Origin: Yamagishiella unicocca
Taxonomy: Eukaryota; Chlorophyta; Chlorophyceae; Chlamydomonadales; Volvocaceae
Length of the DNA: 64,000 nucleotides
Reading direction: 5' to 3'
Assembly (NCBI GenBank): GCA_003116995.1
Contig: BDSL01000010.1
Coordinates: 1-64,000 of the forward strand
Position numbers and translations under genes: made by a program
The notes under the pieces: generated by a model
Told to the model about the DNA's origin: nothing
The model's input: only the letters and a program-made list of their open reading frames with translations
Database searches by the model: none
Part shown: positions 12,501 through 23,700 of the stretch, piece after piece
Numbering within the stretch: the stretch's first letter is position 1
How the letters are laid out: every line of letters begins with the position of its first letter

Positions 12501-15500
12501 GGGAGTCGAGGGAGTCGAGGGAGTCGAGGGAGTCGAGGGAGTCGAGGGAGTCGAGGGAGTCGAGGGAGTCGAGGGAGTCGAGGGAGTCGAGGGAGTCGAG
12601 GGAGTCGGGGGAGTCGGGGGAGTCGGGGGCCAGGGGCTGGGCAGGGCTGGCGGCTGCAGTTCCGTTGCCGCAGCGCAGGGGCTGTGCGCCTTGATTGGCT
12701 GGCACGCTGAGCGCTCCTTACGTGCGTAGCTCACTTGACAGCCAGCTGTGTATGCGTGGTAAAGGAGGGCCGCGCATGAAGGATATACCGCACACTACCG
12801 TACACCATGCAGCCTGCAGCCCAATGGCCTAATGCGCCATGCCGCAAAACCACTACCGGAACACAAGGCCCTCCTGTCGTTGACCCGGATACGTGCCGTA
12901 CGCTGTCGTACCTGATCTCAATGGCCGCCAGGTCGGGCCCGTCCGCTAGCGCTGACCCCGCCTCCCGCAGCGCCCCCGCGCAGGACAGGCACGCCGCCCC
13001 GTCCCCCGCCCCCAAATGGCACAGCGCCAGCCACGTCAGCACCTAGCAGCCAGGCGCCAGGCCGCGTCGAAGAGCAGGCATGCCACGTGGGGGACCAGTT
13101 CGGGGGCAAAGGACATGAGTTAGGGTTTAAGGGTTAGAAGCATGCGAGTCGTAGTGGCAATGTAAGCAAGGGAGCAGCTAGGCGGGGCTGTCATTAGGAT
13201 CCTTACCTGCCGGCCCCTCCCTTCCCGGCCCTCCCATCCCGGTCCTCCCTTCCCGGCCCCTCCCTCCCCGGCCCCTCCCTCCCCGGCCCTGCCCTCCCGG
13301 CCGCACCTGGTCCCTCAGGTCGACCAGCGCATCCTCCCGCGCCGCCACCGCCTCGGGGTCGGGATCCACAACCCGACCCTCACCGCCGCCGCCGCCGCCG
13401 CCCGTGGCCTCAATCGCCGCGCAGCTTGCCTGGTGACACTGTACGGCATGGGTGACCAGCTCGTACAGCTGTCCGTGGCGGCGAGGGGCGAGGGTTGAAA
13501 GACCTCGGTTGGTCGGTTGTACTGCTAGGTGGTTGCAAGGTTCATCATGGGCCGCCGGAGAGCGGTGGGACAGCTGGGATGGCGCTACTGGGGGCCCACG
13601 GGCTGGGCTGTCGCAACAAGCAGGCGGCACCGCAAAACACAACGGCCACCATTCACCACCATAACACAGCCACCCTGAGGGCTAGGGGGCGTATTTACCT
13701 GGTCCAGCAGTGGAATTGCCTCCCCCGGGTCGGTCAGCGCCACCCCGCCGCCGCCGCCGCCGCCGCCCGGCCCGCCGCCACCGCCTTCGCACGCGTCGTC
13801 CTCGTCGTCGTACACGTCGCCGTACATGTCGTACTCTTCGTACCGGTCCTCGTCATCGTCATCGTCGTACAGAAGGAAGGGCTGCGCGCCGCTGGCCATC
13901 TCCGCCGTCACCACAGCTGCGCCGCCGCCGCCGTTGCTGCGGACACGGCCCCCCCGTAGACGACCGCGCGCCAGGCCCAGGCCCAGGCCGTGTCCATGAT
14001 CCGACGCTACCGTGGTCCCCCCACCGCAGCCGCCTCCGCCGCCCGAGCCTCCGCCGCGCGGCCTGCCAGTTGCCACGTCCACCGCGTGGTCCAGGAGCGT
14101 CTGTGCGGAACGGCAATCAGAATTGACATCACCGAGGGCGAGCATTCCATGAGCGGTCAAACATTAATGTTGCATGGTCGATGCAATGCTATCAGCAGGA
14201 ACCAAAACAAGAACCAACCGCCCCGATGTACCGCATTGCCTATATACCCCATTATTGAATTCGTGGCGGCAAGTTGCAGCTACACCCAGGCTCCTCCCCC
14301 ACGCTTTTCTAGCGTCGATTGCCCTCTGACCCACATACAGCAGCCGCACCCCGGGTCGATTGCCCTCTGACCCACATATAGCAGCCACGCCCCGGGTCGA
14401 TTGCCCTCTGACCCACATACAGCAGCCGCACCGCGGGTCGATTGCCCTCTGACCCACATACAGCAGCCGCACCCCGGGTCGATTGCCCTCTGACCCACAT
14501 ACAGCAGCCACGCCCCGGGTCGATTGCCCTCTGACCCACATACAGCAGCCGCACCGCGGGTCGATTGCCCTCTTGACCCACATACAGCAGCCGCGCCCCG
14601 GGTCGCCACTTGCCTACCTGCGCCAGCCACCCCGCCATCACGCACGATAGATCGGGCCTGGTGGAGGTACATAATGTGCGTGGATCCACGGCCGACAGGA
14701 AGCAGGGCAGGGAGGAGGCGGGCGATGGCGATATTAGAAGCACGTGACAGGGAGTTGCCGTGATGGTGGGCTCTAGGCGTAATAGGACGTACGGCGCATC
14801 ATGGTGTACGACGGGCTGCACACACACCCACCACGTCCCCGTTCCCCCTCCAGGCTACGCTACCTGCCCGACTGCAGGTCTCGCGCCATCGTTGAGCACT
14901 CGGCCAGCGTCTGACGCGCCAGGGCCTGCAGCAGCAACCGAGGGGCCACCACAGCACGCAGCAGCGAGCGCAGCAGCAGCAAGGAGCCCCCCCTGGATTA
15001 GATCACGGGAGGAAAAGTCTGTAGGGAGGCCTCCTTGCCGCAGCAAGGCGGATATGGGAATTTTTTCTCGCTAGCCGGGCACGCAGAGGGGCGCCCCTAA
15101 AGCGATACAGGGTTTAGGGGCCACGCGCGTCGCCTCGCATGTGTGCGTGTGTCTTCAGGCCCCTCCTCCTCCGCACCTGCTGCCCCAGGCGCCACAGCAC
15201 CTGCGTCCGAGTCAGCTGCAGCTCGAACACCTGCAGCAGCAGCTCCTCCCGCTCCACCGCACTCAATCCCACGTCGTGCGAGGACGCGGGCGTTGCGCCC
15301 GCCGCGGCCCCCGCGCCTCCGCCGCCGCCCGCTGACGATTGGCCGTTAGCCATGCCGGACACTGCGAGCAGCAGCTGCGTCACGGGGGCGGCTGGGAAGC
15401 GGGACGAGATGGCGGGGGCGACTCAGGGGGAGAGGTGGCATTTTATGTATTTGGAGAGCCAATCTACAGGGTTCGCGCATCACCGCCACCCAATCCACAA

Positions 15501-16965
15501 TTACGAAATGCCGTGTCCTACGTACAGGCTGCTCGTCCCAACACGCCGCCGACGCAGTTGCGTACACTCTATTTCTGAAAGGCAGGGGCCCGAGAGCTTT
15601 ACGTTAACAGCTTCGGCTATCGCCAATCCTCGATTGTGGACCTCGCACCTGGTGTTTCACCTGGATATCTTGCTAGCACCCACCCCTCAGCGAGTTCCGC
15701 CCACAGACAGACCCACTCCCCCGCTCACCCCGCGACAGACACATCTCAGCGCTCTCCGGCTGACGCAGCCGCAGCCAGGACCGCCCCGCCGCGAAGCTGA
15801 ACGTCAACCTCCACCGCGCCTTCTCCACCAGCCGCTGCTGCTCGCCGTACACGCCGCCACCCGCCCGCGCCGCCGCTGCCCCACCGGCCGCCGACCCCAC
15901 CTGCTGCTGCTGCCGCTGTGGCGGCGGCGGCGGCAGCCGCTGTACCGGCACGAGCGCCGCGGTGTCGCAGGCGAGATGCCGTACCCAGGTGATGTGGGTC
16001 AGCGCTCGTACACGCCGTACACGCGCCTCCTTAGAGCCCGGCGCCGGCACCGCCGGCGCCACCGGCGCCGCCGCGGCAGCGGCCGGTGATTCCACGCCTG
16101 CCGCGGCCGCTGCCGGCTGATGTGGGTCGTCGGGTTCCTGGTCGGGTTCCGTTGACAGCTGCGCCGCCACGCTCGCGCCGCCGGCACGAAGCGTCTCCAG
16201 GTTGGACAGCTCCACGGCGCAGTTCCACAAGATCACGGCTATGCGCCACAGCTCCGCCTCGTCTTCTGGCAGGAGCTGCAGCGGCGCGGCCGTCGGCTGT
16301 CGCGCGACGGCGACGGGAGGGTTGGCGGGGGAGCCTGCCGTACGACGGGGCATCGCGGCACGCAAGGACGACAGAGTGGTCTTGAGCTGGTCCACCAGAG
16401 CATCCGCCCTGTCGGCGGCGGAGGGTGGCTGCGGGGCCTGATGGGTGTGGTCGTTGTGGTGCTGCTGCTGTCGGCCCACGCCGCGTATGCTGCTGCTGCG
16501 TCCGGCCCATTCTTGTCCGTCTGCACCTCCGTGTTCTTCTTCTGCGTCTAGGCCCTCGTCGTCGCTGGCTGATGCTGCAGCCGCGGCGGTGCCTCGCGCG
16601 GGCTGCACCGCGACGTCGTAGTGCCGTACGGCTTGCAACTGCTCTGCCAGCTCTCGCGCCTTCCGCAGCAGCTGCTGTGGTAGCGGAGCAGGCTGCTGTG
16701 GCTGCTGAGATTGCGGCTGCTGCGGGCCTGCGGGAGGCTTTTGCGCGGGCCGTTGGACGGCTTGGCTCACGGTCAAAGCGCCGCTCAGTTGAGGCGGCTG
16801 GTAGCGCGCTTGCGCAGCGGCCATGAAGTTCAGCTGCGGCTGTTGTTGCTGTGGCTGTTGATGAACAGGAAATAGCCCGTGCTCGGGCGCGGGCGGCGCA
16901 CGAGGCGGCAGGTTGGGGCCGCCCTGCCAGCCTGGTCTAGGTGGCCTGCCGGCCCCGTGATGCAT
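7005..16965 (-). CDS. ZIP4: ZIP4/SPO22/TEX11-type meiotic TPR protein, 19 exons
   Basis: Exons 5' to 3': 16965-15729, 15361-15177, 14925-14864, 14657-14618, 14100-13699, 13468-13307, 13042-12912, 12323-12182, 11904-11800, 11614-11386, 11147-11003, 10760-10693, 10432-10323, 10041-9130, 8898-8650, 8575-8534, 8448-8104, 7690-7467, 7230-7005. Splice phases agree throughout, giving 5016 nt (1671 aa plus TAG). The start is the first ATG of a long open exon. Family landmarks are the N-terminal [30 protein letters not shown] and [18 protein letters not shown], which resemble the plant ZIP4 LWN..VDLSN region. Further on are [44 protein letters not shown] and the C-terminal [17 protein letters not shown], in the order expected for the SPO22/ZIP4 domain. 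In other eukaryotes this nuclear scaffold promotes class I (ZMM) meiotic crossovers. The protein is longer than the roughly 940-aa plant form because of poly-Gln, poly-Ala and poly-Gly linkers and an acidic Asp/Glu tract in exon 5. The exact linker boundaries are inferred. Confidence 0.86.
7256..7312 (-). repeat. Intronic dispersed repeat, copy 1
   Basis: This copy lies in the last intron of the ZIP4-like gene. Read on the minus strand it shows the family anchors CCTCCAAACAG, CCTAAATGG and CGTACACGGGTTTTCC. Related copies occur near 7945, 29280, 30866, 30985, 35605, 51025 and 56590. Confidence 0.7.
7945..8011 (+). repeat. Intronic dispersed repeat, copy 2
   Basis: This copy lies in the intron after the exon ending at 8104 of the ZIP4-like gene. 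It contains CTCCAGCATGCATCTCCAAA, GTCCTAATTGG and AGTACACGGGCTTTCC, in the same order as the copies near 35605 and 51025. Confidence 0.72.
9553..9594 (-). repeat. CTG/CAG triplet run encoding poly-Gln
   Basis: About 14 CTG triplets on the plus strand read as a glutamine tract on the coding (minus) strand of the large ZIP4 exon, just before the [17 protein letters not shown] segment. Shorter triplet runs near 9240-9275 (poly-Ala) and 9730-9765 (poly-Gln) lie in the same exon. These tracts account for part of the protein's excess length. Confidence 0.85.
11957..11980 (+). repeat. Interstitial telomere-like tract
   Basis: A short run containing TTTTTAGGGTTTTAGGG lies in an intron of the ZIP4-like gene. 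It matches the TTTTAGGG telomere unit known from Chlamydomonas. It is too short to be a telomere. Confidence 0.6.
12346..12628. repeat. 9-bp minisatellite, about 31 copies
   Basis: The unit is GAGTCGAGG, with a few GAGTCGGGG variants. It lies inside a ZIP4 intron between the exons 13042-12912 and 12323-12182. Since 9 is a multiple of three, all frames stay open and give low-complexity ESR, GSR and DSL ORFs, which are not genes. Confidence 0.95.
14314..14605. repeat. 41-bp minisatellite, about 7 copies
   Basis: The unit begins GTCGATTGCCCTCTGACCCA and continues ACATACAGCAGCCGC to CCCCGG. Starts at 14314 and 14355 give the period. It sits in the ZIP4 intron next to the small exon 14657-14618. 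Copies differ mainly at GCACC versus CACGC. Confidence 0.93.
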
Positions 16966-17718
16966 GCTTGCTGAGGTCTGGCGTACCGTAGGGCTGCTGT
17001 CCGCGTTGTGTTATTAGCTTGGGAGTTCGCGTGAGACTGGCAAGGCGCAGGTCGTAGGCGAGGAGCTCGAAAGTGCTTGGGCGTGATACAGTATCGCAGG
17101 AAGCGTGAGGCGTTTTGCGTGGGGGCGACAAAGTAATGGGTTCGTATAGGAAACTATCAATCAGTAACAAACGTTGTGGCTGGCAACAATTTGTTGCCGA
17201 CTTTCCAGCGCGCGCTTATTGCACTTCGATCGTCGCCGCATGCACGTCCGTTAGTCATTAGCTTCGGCTGCCCGTCCGCTCGATGGCAACGCGCGCTCTC
17301 ACGCGAAATGGATAACGTCATGGCAGCAAATCAGCGGCTGCATTTCTATATGTCGGGACCAACCCGGCGCAATAGCAAGATGCTGAGCACGGCCGTTCCT
17401 GTGTCCCCAAAGTTGTCCTCCGCTCTCTGTCGCTCGCTCGCGGTCACACGACCTCTCGCTAGCTGCCGTGGCTGCACGCCGGTTCATGGCTAAAAGACCC
17501 AAATCACCAGGCTCATGCAAAGCCGGCCCCAGCTCGCACAGGTCGCCTAGTCGCACGATCCCGCAACACCGCTCCTCCCACCACTGAAACACAGCGCCCT
17601 GATCTCGCATGCCTTGCAATAACATGGTGATGACCGCGATGCAAAGCCTTCTGCGTCGTTCCCCAAGACTATACGTCGCTCAGTTGCACGATCGCTCGAA
17701 TGACCCCCGACCCACGGG
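16966..17718. other. Intergenic: ZIP4-like upstream region and ZMYND10-like downstream region
   Basis: These 753 bp separate two minus-strand genes in tandem. The stretch must hold the ZIP4 promoter and 5' UTR and the ZMYND10 3' UTR. I see no recognisable conserved promoter element and no further gene. Confidence 0.5.
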
Positions 17719-20700
17719 TCACTCTGGGTCGTCAAGCCCAGGACCGTCGTCCTCGTCCTCCTCGTCTGCGGCCGGTACAGGCGCGGTCGGTGGTGGAGGT
17801 GCCGCCACTGCTGGCGTCGCGCTGGCAGCACCCTGGCTGACTCCGCTGGCGGACGCTGCGGGTGCAGATCCAGGTGCGGTAGCCGCCGGGTCCGTCGTCG
17901 CCGCGAGCGCCGCTGCTGGCTCCCTGGTTTCCGACGACGCCGCCACCACCGGTGCCGCCACCACCGGTGCCGCCACCACCGGTGCCGCCACCACCGACGC
18001 CGCCACCACCGGTGCCGCCACCACCGGTGCCGCCACCACCGGTGCCGCCACCACCGGTGCCGCCACCACTGGTGCCGCCACCACCGGTGCCGCGTTTGCG
18101 GCCATCGCTGCTGGAGCCACGCTGCTTCTCGCTGCCTCCGCTCCCTGTACCCCGGCATCGCCGCCCCGACCTGCGCCGCTGCTCGCCACCGCACTGCTCG
18201 CTTCCGCCTTGGCCGCTCCCGGCGTCGGCATCACCTGCACCAGCGGTCGCCCTCCGGAGGCGCCGGCCGACTTGGCGCCGCTCTTCGCCCGAGCCTCGAC
18301 GCCGCCGTCCTGCCGCTGCTGGCTCTGCTTGTTACCCGCTTCGCCCCCCCGGATCACCGTCAGAGCACCAGCCACCGGGTGGTATGCGTACCATACACCC
18401 GCCACTCGATCGCGCTCCGTAGGCTGTGGGGCACATCGGAGGCAGGGGGAAGGACTCACCACGCCAGCGCACGCATGGGGGAGCCGCACACTCACAACCA
18501 TCTGATACGTCATGCAAAAAGGTTATGGGCGATCAAGGGGACCTGAAGTGGCCCGGTCAGCAACCGCTTTGAACCCCGAGTCCCAAGCCGCACTACCTTT
18601 GCCGCCTTCTTGAGTTTGATCTGCCGCCAGCCGAGCAAGGACAAGGCATGGGCGGCGGGGCAAAGGAACGAGGAACGAGTCAGTACGTGCGGCTTGTCGT
18701 GGGTCGTCGTGGAGGAGGTGCGGTAGCGTGGGAGGAGGGCTTGTCGTGACCAAACAGGTCAGCGTAGCTCAATTTTAAGGATATGGGCGGGGTCAGCAGT
18801 ACCATACCGCATACGTGCGTCAACACAGTCATATGGGTGTCGGCGCAATGCACCCCAGACAGCCTCCAGCGCACTCGAGCACTTTGCCGTCTCTCCCGCC
18901 CAGCCTCAGCGCCAGCCCGTCCACCCGACCCACATGGCACCCCTCTCTGACCAGCCCATCAAATGGCCATCTCCTCCTTTGCCAGGCAAAACGACCCCGG
19001 CTCTGAGCCCCCGCCCAGCCTCACCTGCAGCACCACCCCGTCCACCGCTAGCAGCCCCACAGTGACCCACAGCACCGCCGCCCCCTCCTCGCTGGCGCGA
19101 GTGGGCAGCTCCGGCAGCTGCAGGAGGGCCTCCGCGGTCAGGGAGCCCCACCGCACCACAGCCTGCGGAGGGCGATGGGAAGGTAGGGCCTCACGCCCAG
19201 TGTGCTCCGCTCCGTCTACGCGCCTCCCGTCTCTTCTGGACCGCCATCTTCACCGCCTTGGTTTGTCGGCCGTGGATTCGCGGATTCTCTTTAAACCCCA
19301 GTGTGCCACCCTGCATAGCGCGACCCCCATTCGCGCAGGAGCCCCTCTCCCACCAGACTAGCAACAGCCCCTGCTCGCCTTGCCGTTGGCCGGCAGCGGC
19401 CGGGTGCTATCCACGCCCAACGGCCGCAGGCGGTACCGCAGCCCGTATACCGCAGCAACCGCCTCGCCGTTGGCCTTGCCGCTCGTTCCCGCCGCCGCCG
19501 CGCCCGCCGCCACCTCCACCGGCTCCGGCGGTCGTGAATCGTCCACCTCCATGCTGAAGTCGTACCACGATTCGTACACTCCGCTGTCGTGCACCTGATC
19601 GTCGCAGCCGAAGGCAGCAGCCGGATGAGGAGGTTACGGCCAGTGACACAAGCTGGCGCGCTGATGGAGTTACACATGCCCCTCAGCTGCATGCTTCGGC
19701 AGTGTACCTTGGGCCCTCAGCCCACCCCTGCATCCTCACCCACCCCTGCCTATTTTCCTTCGCCGAATCGCCGGGGCCTTCTCTACCCCTGCATCCTCCA
19801 TCACCGGGGTCTTCCCTACACCCGCATCCTCCTACCTTGCGCCAGGTATTGACCTTGACAGGCGGGTGCGCCTCCACAGCCGCTGCGGCGGACGTGCTGC
19901 TGGCGTCCCTGCCCCCCGCCGCCGGCTCCGGCTCCATGTCGCACAGGAAGTCGAGGTGCTGCGGCCGGGAGCGCAGACAGGCGGGAGGGGGTGGTATCGC
20001 AACACCACAGCCACCTCACGGACGACCCACGGGTCCGAGTCCCGTGGGAGGTAAACACAGCAACTGTAGGTGCAGTGAAGTGCGACCCGGCGTGATGAAA
20101 GGCGGCCCAAGACCACGTACCTTGACCATGGCCTCCATCCGCTCCCTCGCCAGGCTGGCTGCCGCCTTCCCGAAGTGCTCCAGCCTGGCTCGCTCCGCCA
20201 CGGTGCGCCAGTTGCGCCCCCGCAGCATGGCGTCACGCACCACCGGCACTGCCTCCAGGATGAGGGCGGCGGTCCTCCCAGCGCCCGTCTGCGCGCAACA
20301 GCGTCGTTCGCGAACAAGGCATCACTCGCCGTTGACTTCTGCTCTGGGGGTCCCTGGAAGGGCACTTGGCACCGTATTTGATGCCACACCTCTTGCGGCA
20401 TGACAAGGTCTTCTAGTGCTCTACGCCTCCTAGTTCCCTACGGTTCTAGTGTTTTACACACGCCCAGCCGCTGCTGCTTGCCGGCCATCCCCAGTTCCTG
20501 CGCACCCCCCCCCCGGGCGCGCACCGGGTCGGACATAACCCCCAGCGCCAGCTCGTCCAGCGCCCGCTGCAGGTCCTTGAGCACCGGCAGCTGCAGCCAG
20601 AAGCGGGTGAGAGGTGGCAGGACGGCGGAGGACCGTGGGCAAGACAGGAGAGACAGACGTTAGGCGGTGGTTACGAGCAGGTAGCGGAAAGCAGGTGACA

Positions 20701-23700
20701 TTAGTACGACTTGGCACGGAGGCTGAGCGCTAGATAAGGGTGGGACTCGGGGGGGGGGGATGTTTTGGAATTTCGCCTCCAAGATGGTTCCTCTCTTACG
20801 CTCCCCAAGGGGACCAGCTAATCAGTTTACTAGTCAGTGCCGACCCACGGGCTTTCCTCACGAAAATTTCCAAGTCGCCGAGTGTTCGAAACTATTCGCC
20901 GGCTAGTGCTCGCCGTCCCGGTCTCCTATCTCGTGTAACCGGGTCTCCTCGCAATCCCCCAAGTCCCCGCCCTGCCTGGTCGAACATGAGCTCGTTGAGG
21001 TGGCGTTTGAGCCCCAAGATGCGCTCGCGGCGGAACTCGTCCAGCGAGTACTTGGCGCGGCAGCGGGGCTCCACCAGCAGGTTGGTGACGGCCAGCCACA
21101 CCTGCAGCGAGGAGGGAGAAGCAACGTGACGGCGGCGAGGAGGTGTGGTAGGAGGAGGACGACCGGTCAACGGCCTGGCCTAGGGCGGCGCCAGGGTGGA
21201 AGCCCAAGGTCGCTTGCTTTCCTCGCTTTCGGTTCGCACGCCCTCCGAGCGACTGACCCAGATTTCGCTTCGCAAGGCCCTGGCCCTAGCGCGCTCGCTG
21301 ACGCTGATCGCGGCTGATCGTTATGCCCGGCTGATTGATCGTTATGCCCGGCTGATTGATCGTTATGCCCGGCTGATTGATCGTTATGCCCGGCTGATTG
21401 ATCCTTATGCCCGGCTGATTGATCCTTATGCCCGGCTGATTGATCCTTATGCCCGGCCCATCCTCTGATCCCACCTGTCCGTCCGTCTGCGTGATTTTGA
21501 GCCGCTCAGCCGGTGGCACCACCGCCCAGCGGTTTCCCGCCCACTTCTCCAGCACTGGCCGCCCGCCGCCCACCGGCACCCGGGTGCGGACCCACGGCGG
21601 CCGGTCCAGCAGCGGCATAAGGCCCATGAGGGTGTCGTTGGTGGACACGACCCGACTGAGAGCGCCCATGGGCAGCTGGGGCAGCGCGTCGGTCACGTAG
21701 CTGCGGAGGGGCCGTGGTGCGGGTGCGGAGGATGGGTGCGCGAGGACCAGCTAGCTGTTCACTGGTGCGGGTGCGGAGGATGGGTGCGCGAGGACCAGCT
21801 AGCTGTTCACTGGTGCGGGTGCGGAGGATGGGTGCGCGAGGACCAGCTAGCTGTTCACTGGTGCGGGTGCGGAGGATGGGTGCGCGAGGACCAGCTAGCT
21901 GTTCACTGGTGCGGGTGCGGAGGATGGGTGCGCGAGGACCAGCTAGCTGTTCACTGGTGCGGGTGCGGAGGATGGGTGCGCGAGGACCAGCTAGCTGTTC
22001 ACTGGTGCGGGTGCGGAGGATGGGTGCGCGAGGACCAGCTAGCTGTTCACTGGTGCGGGTGCGGAGGATGGGTGCGCGAGGACCAGCTAGCTGTTCACTG
22101 GTGCGGGTGCGGAGGATGGGTGCGCGAGGACCAGCTAGCTGTTCACTGGTGCGGGTGCGGAGGATGGGTGCGCGAGGACCAGCTAGCTGTTCACTGGTGC
22201 GGGTGCGGAGGATGGGTGCGCGAGGACCAGCTAGCTGTTCACTGGTGCGGGTGCGGAGGATGGGTGCGCGAGGACCAGCTAGCTGTTCACTGGTGCGGGT
22301 GCGGAGGATGGGTGCGCGAGGACCAGCTAGCTGTTCACTGGTGCGGGTGCGGAGGATGGGTGCGCGAGGACCAGCTAGCTGTTCACTGGTGCGGGTGCGG
22401 AGGATGGGTGCGCGAGGACCAGCTAGCTGTTCACTGGTGCGGGTGCGGAGGACGGGTGCGCGAGGACCAGCTAGCTGTTCACTGGTGCGGGTGCGGAGGA
22501 TGGGTGCGCGAGGACCAGCTAGCTGTTCACTGGTGCGGGTGCGGAGGATGGGTGCGCGAGGACCAGCTAGCTGTTCACTGGTGCGGGTGCGGATACAGCG
22601 TCGACGGAGATCAGAGCCGCTTGGTTGCTGTGTAAACTTGCTGCCGAGGTGGACATGTGGCAGTCGCTTAACCCGCTCGCTGCTTCCTAATTGTTATCGG
22701 CTGCACAGATATGCTGTAAATGCTCCGGCCACGGCCGGTGTAACCCCCTGTTTGTGTGGCCGCGGCAATCCTAACCCAGCCCGGCCGCCTCCCTGCCCGC
22801 GTGTTTGCTGCTGCTACGAGCGCCGCTGCCCGCGTGTTTGCTGCTGCTACGAGCGCCGCACCGTAGGATGGCCAGGCTGCACATCATGACGCAGAACTCC
22901 ACCTCCCGCCGCTTCTCCTCCTGCTCCTCCAGGCGGCTCATGCGCAGCAGCTCTTCGGCGCTGCGCTCTGCCCGGGGCCGCGCGCATAGGTCCGGGGAGG
23001 TGGGGTCATGTGACGACAAGGCAGGCGAAGGGCACGGCCGTGGGTGGCAAGCACATGAGGAGGTGTGTAAAGGGTGGGTCGGGCTGTGAGGATGCCGAAC
23101 AGGGAGGGACAGCACCAATACGTAGAAGGGGGCTGGGGTGAGGGCGAGGAGGATGCGCACTGCGCCCTGCCTGCCCCACCCACAGACCCAAGTGCCACGC
23201 CCGACTGCCTGACTTCCGCTTGTGCGCAACCCCGCCTCCATCAGGCGCTGACACCTCGTCCCTCACCCCGATGCTCCGCCATCTTGAGCCCCTCCGCATT
23301 GAGCCGCGTCAGCTTGCGGCTGCACCAGTCCGCCAGCTCTAGCGCGTAGTCTTCAGACAGCGCCTCTGCGGCGTGGGAGTGGTACAGAGCCACCTGGGGC
23401 CAGGGGGCAGAAGCGGCGGCAGCGGCAGCGGCATCAGCCAGCAGAGGTGGCGGCGAAGGAAGGCAGCCCCGACTAGCGTGAGGATGCGGCAAGGGTTGGA
23501 CGGGAAGACGACCAGCCGCTGTGCATCTCTCACCCCCCCCCGTCTCCTCATCACCACGGCCCTACAGAACATGATAGTGCTTGCCCCTCCTTGCCCCTAT
23601 CAAGCCCTCACCCCAGCCCCATTCTACGTATTGGCGCTGTCCCTCCCTGTTCGGCATCCTCACAGCCCGACCCACATCGCAGCAACATTGGCACCGTGTG

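Noticed and set aside
12119..12734. ESR-, GSR-, DSL- and TPS-repeat ORFs on both strands
   Set aside because: Produced by the 9-bp minisatellite inside a ZIP4 intron; open in all frames because 9 is a multiple of three.
17547..18505. RWWRH-repeat and Thr-Gly-Ala-repeat ORFs over the 15-bp repeat
   Set aside because: Other-frame shadows of the last ZMYND10 exon, whose frame is fixed by splice phase and ends at a stop at 17719.
21714..22889. 391-codon and 299-codon plus-strand ORFs
   Set aside because: Produced by the 48-bp minisatellite in a ZMYND10 intron, antisense to the gene, without a non-repetitive domain.
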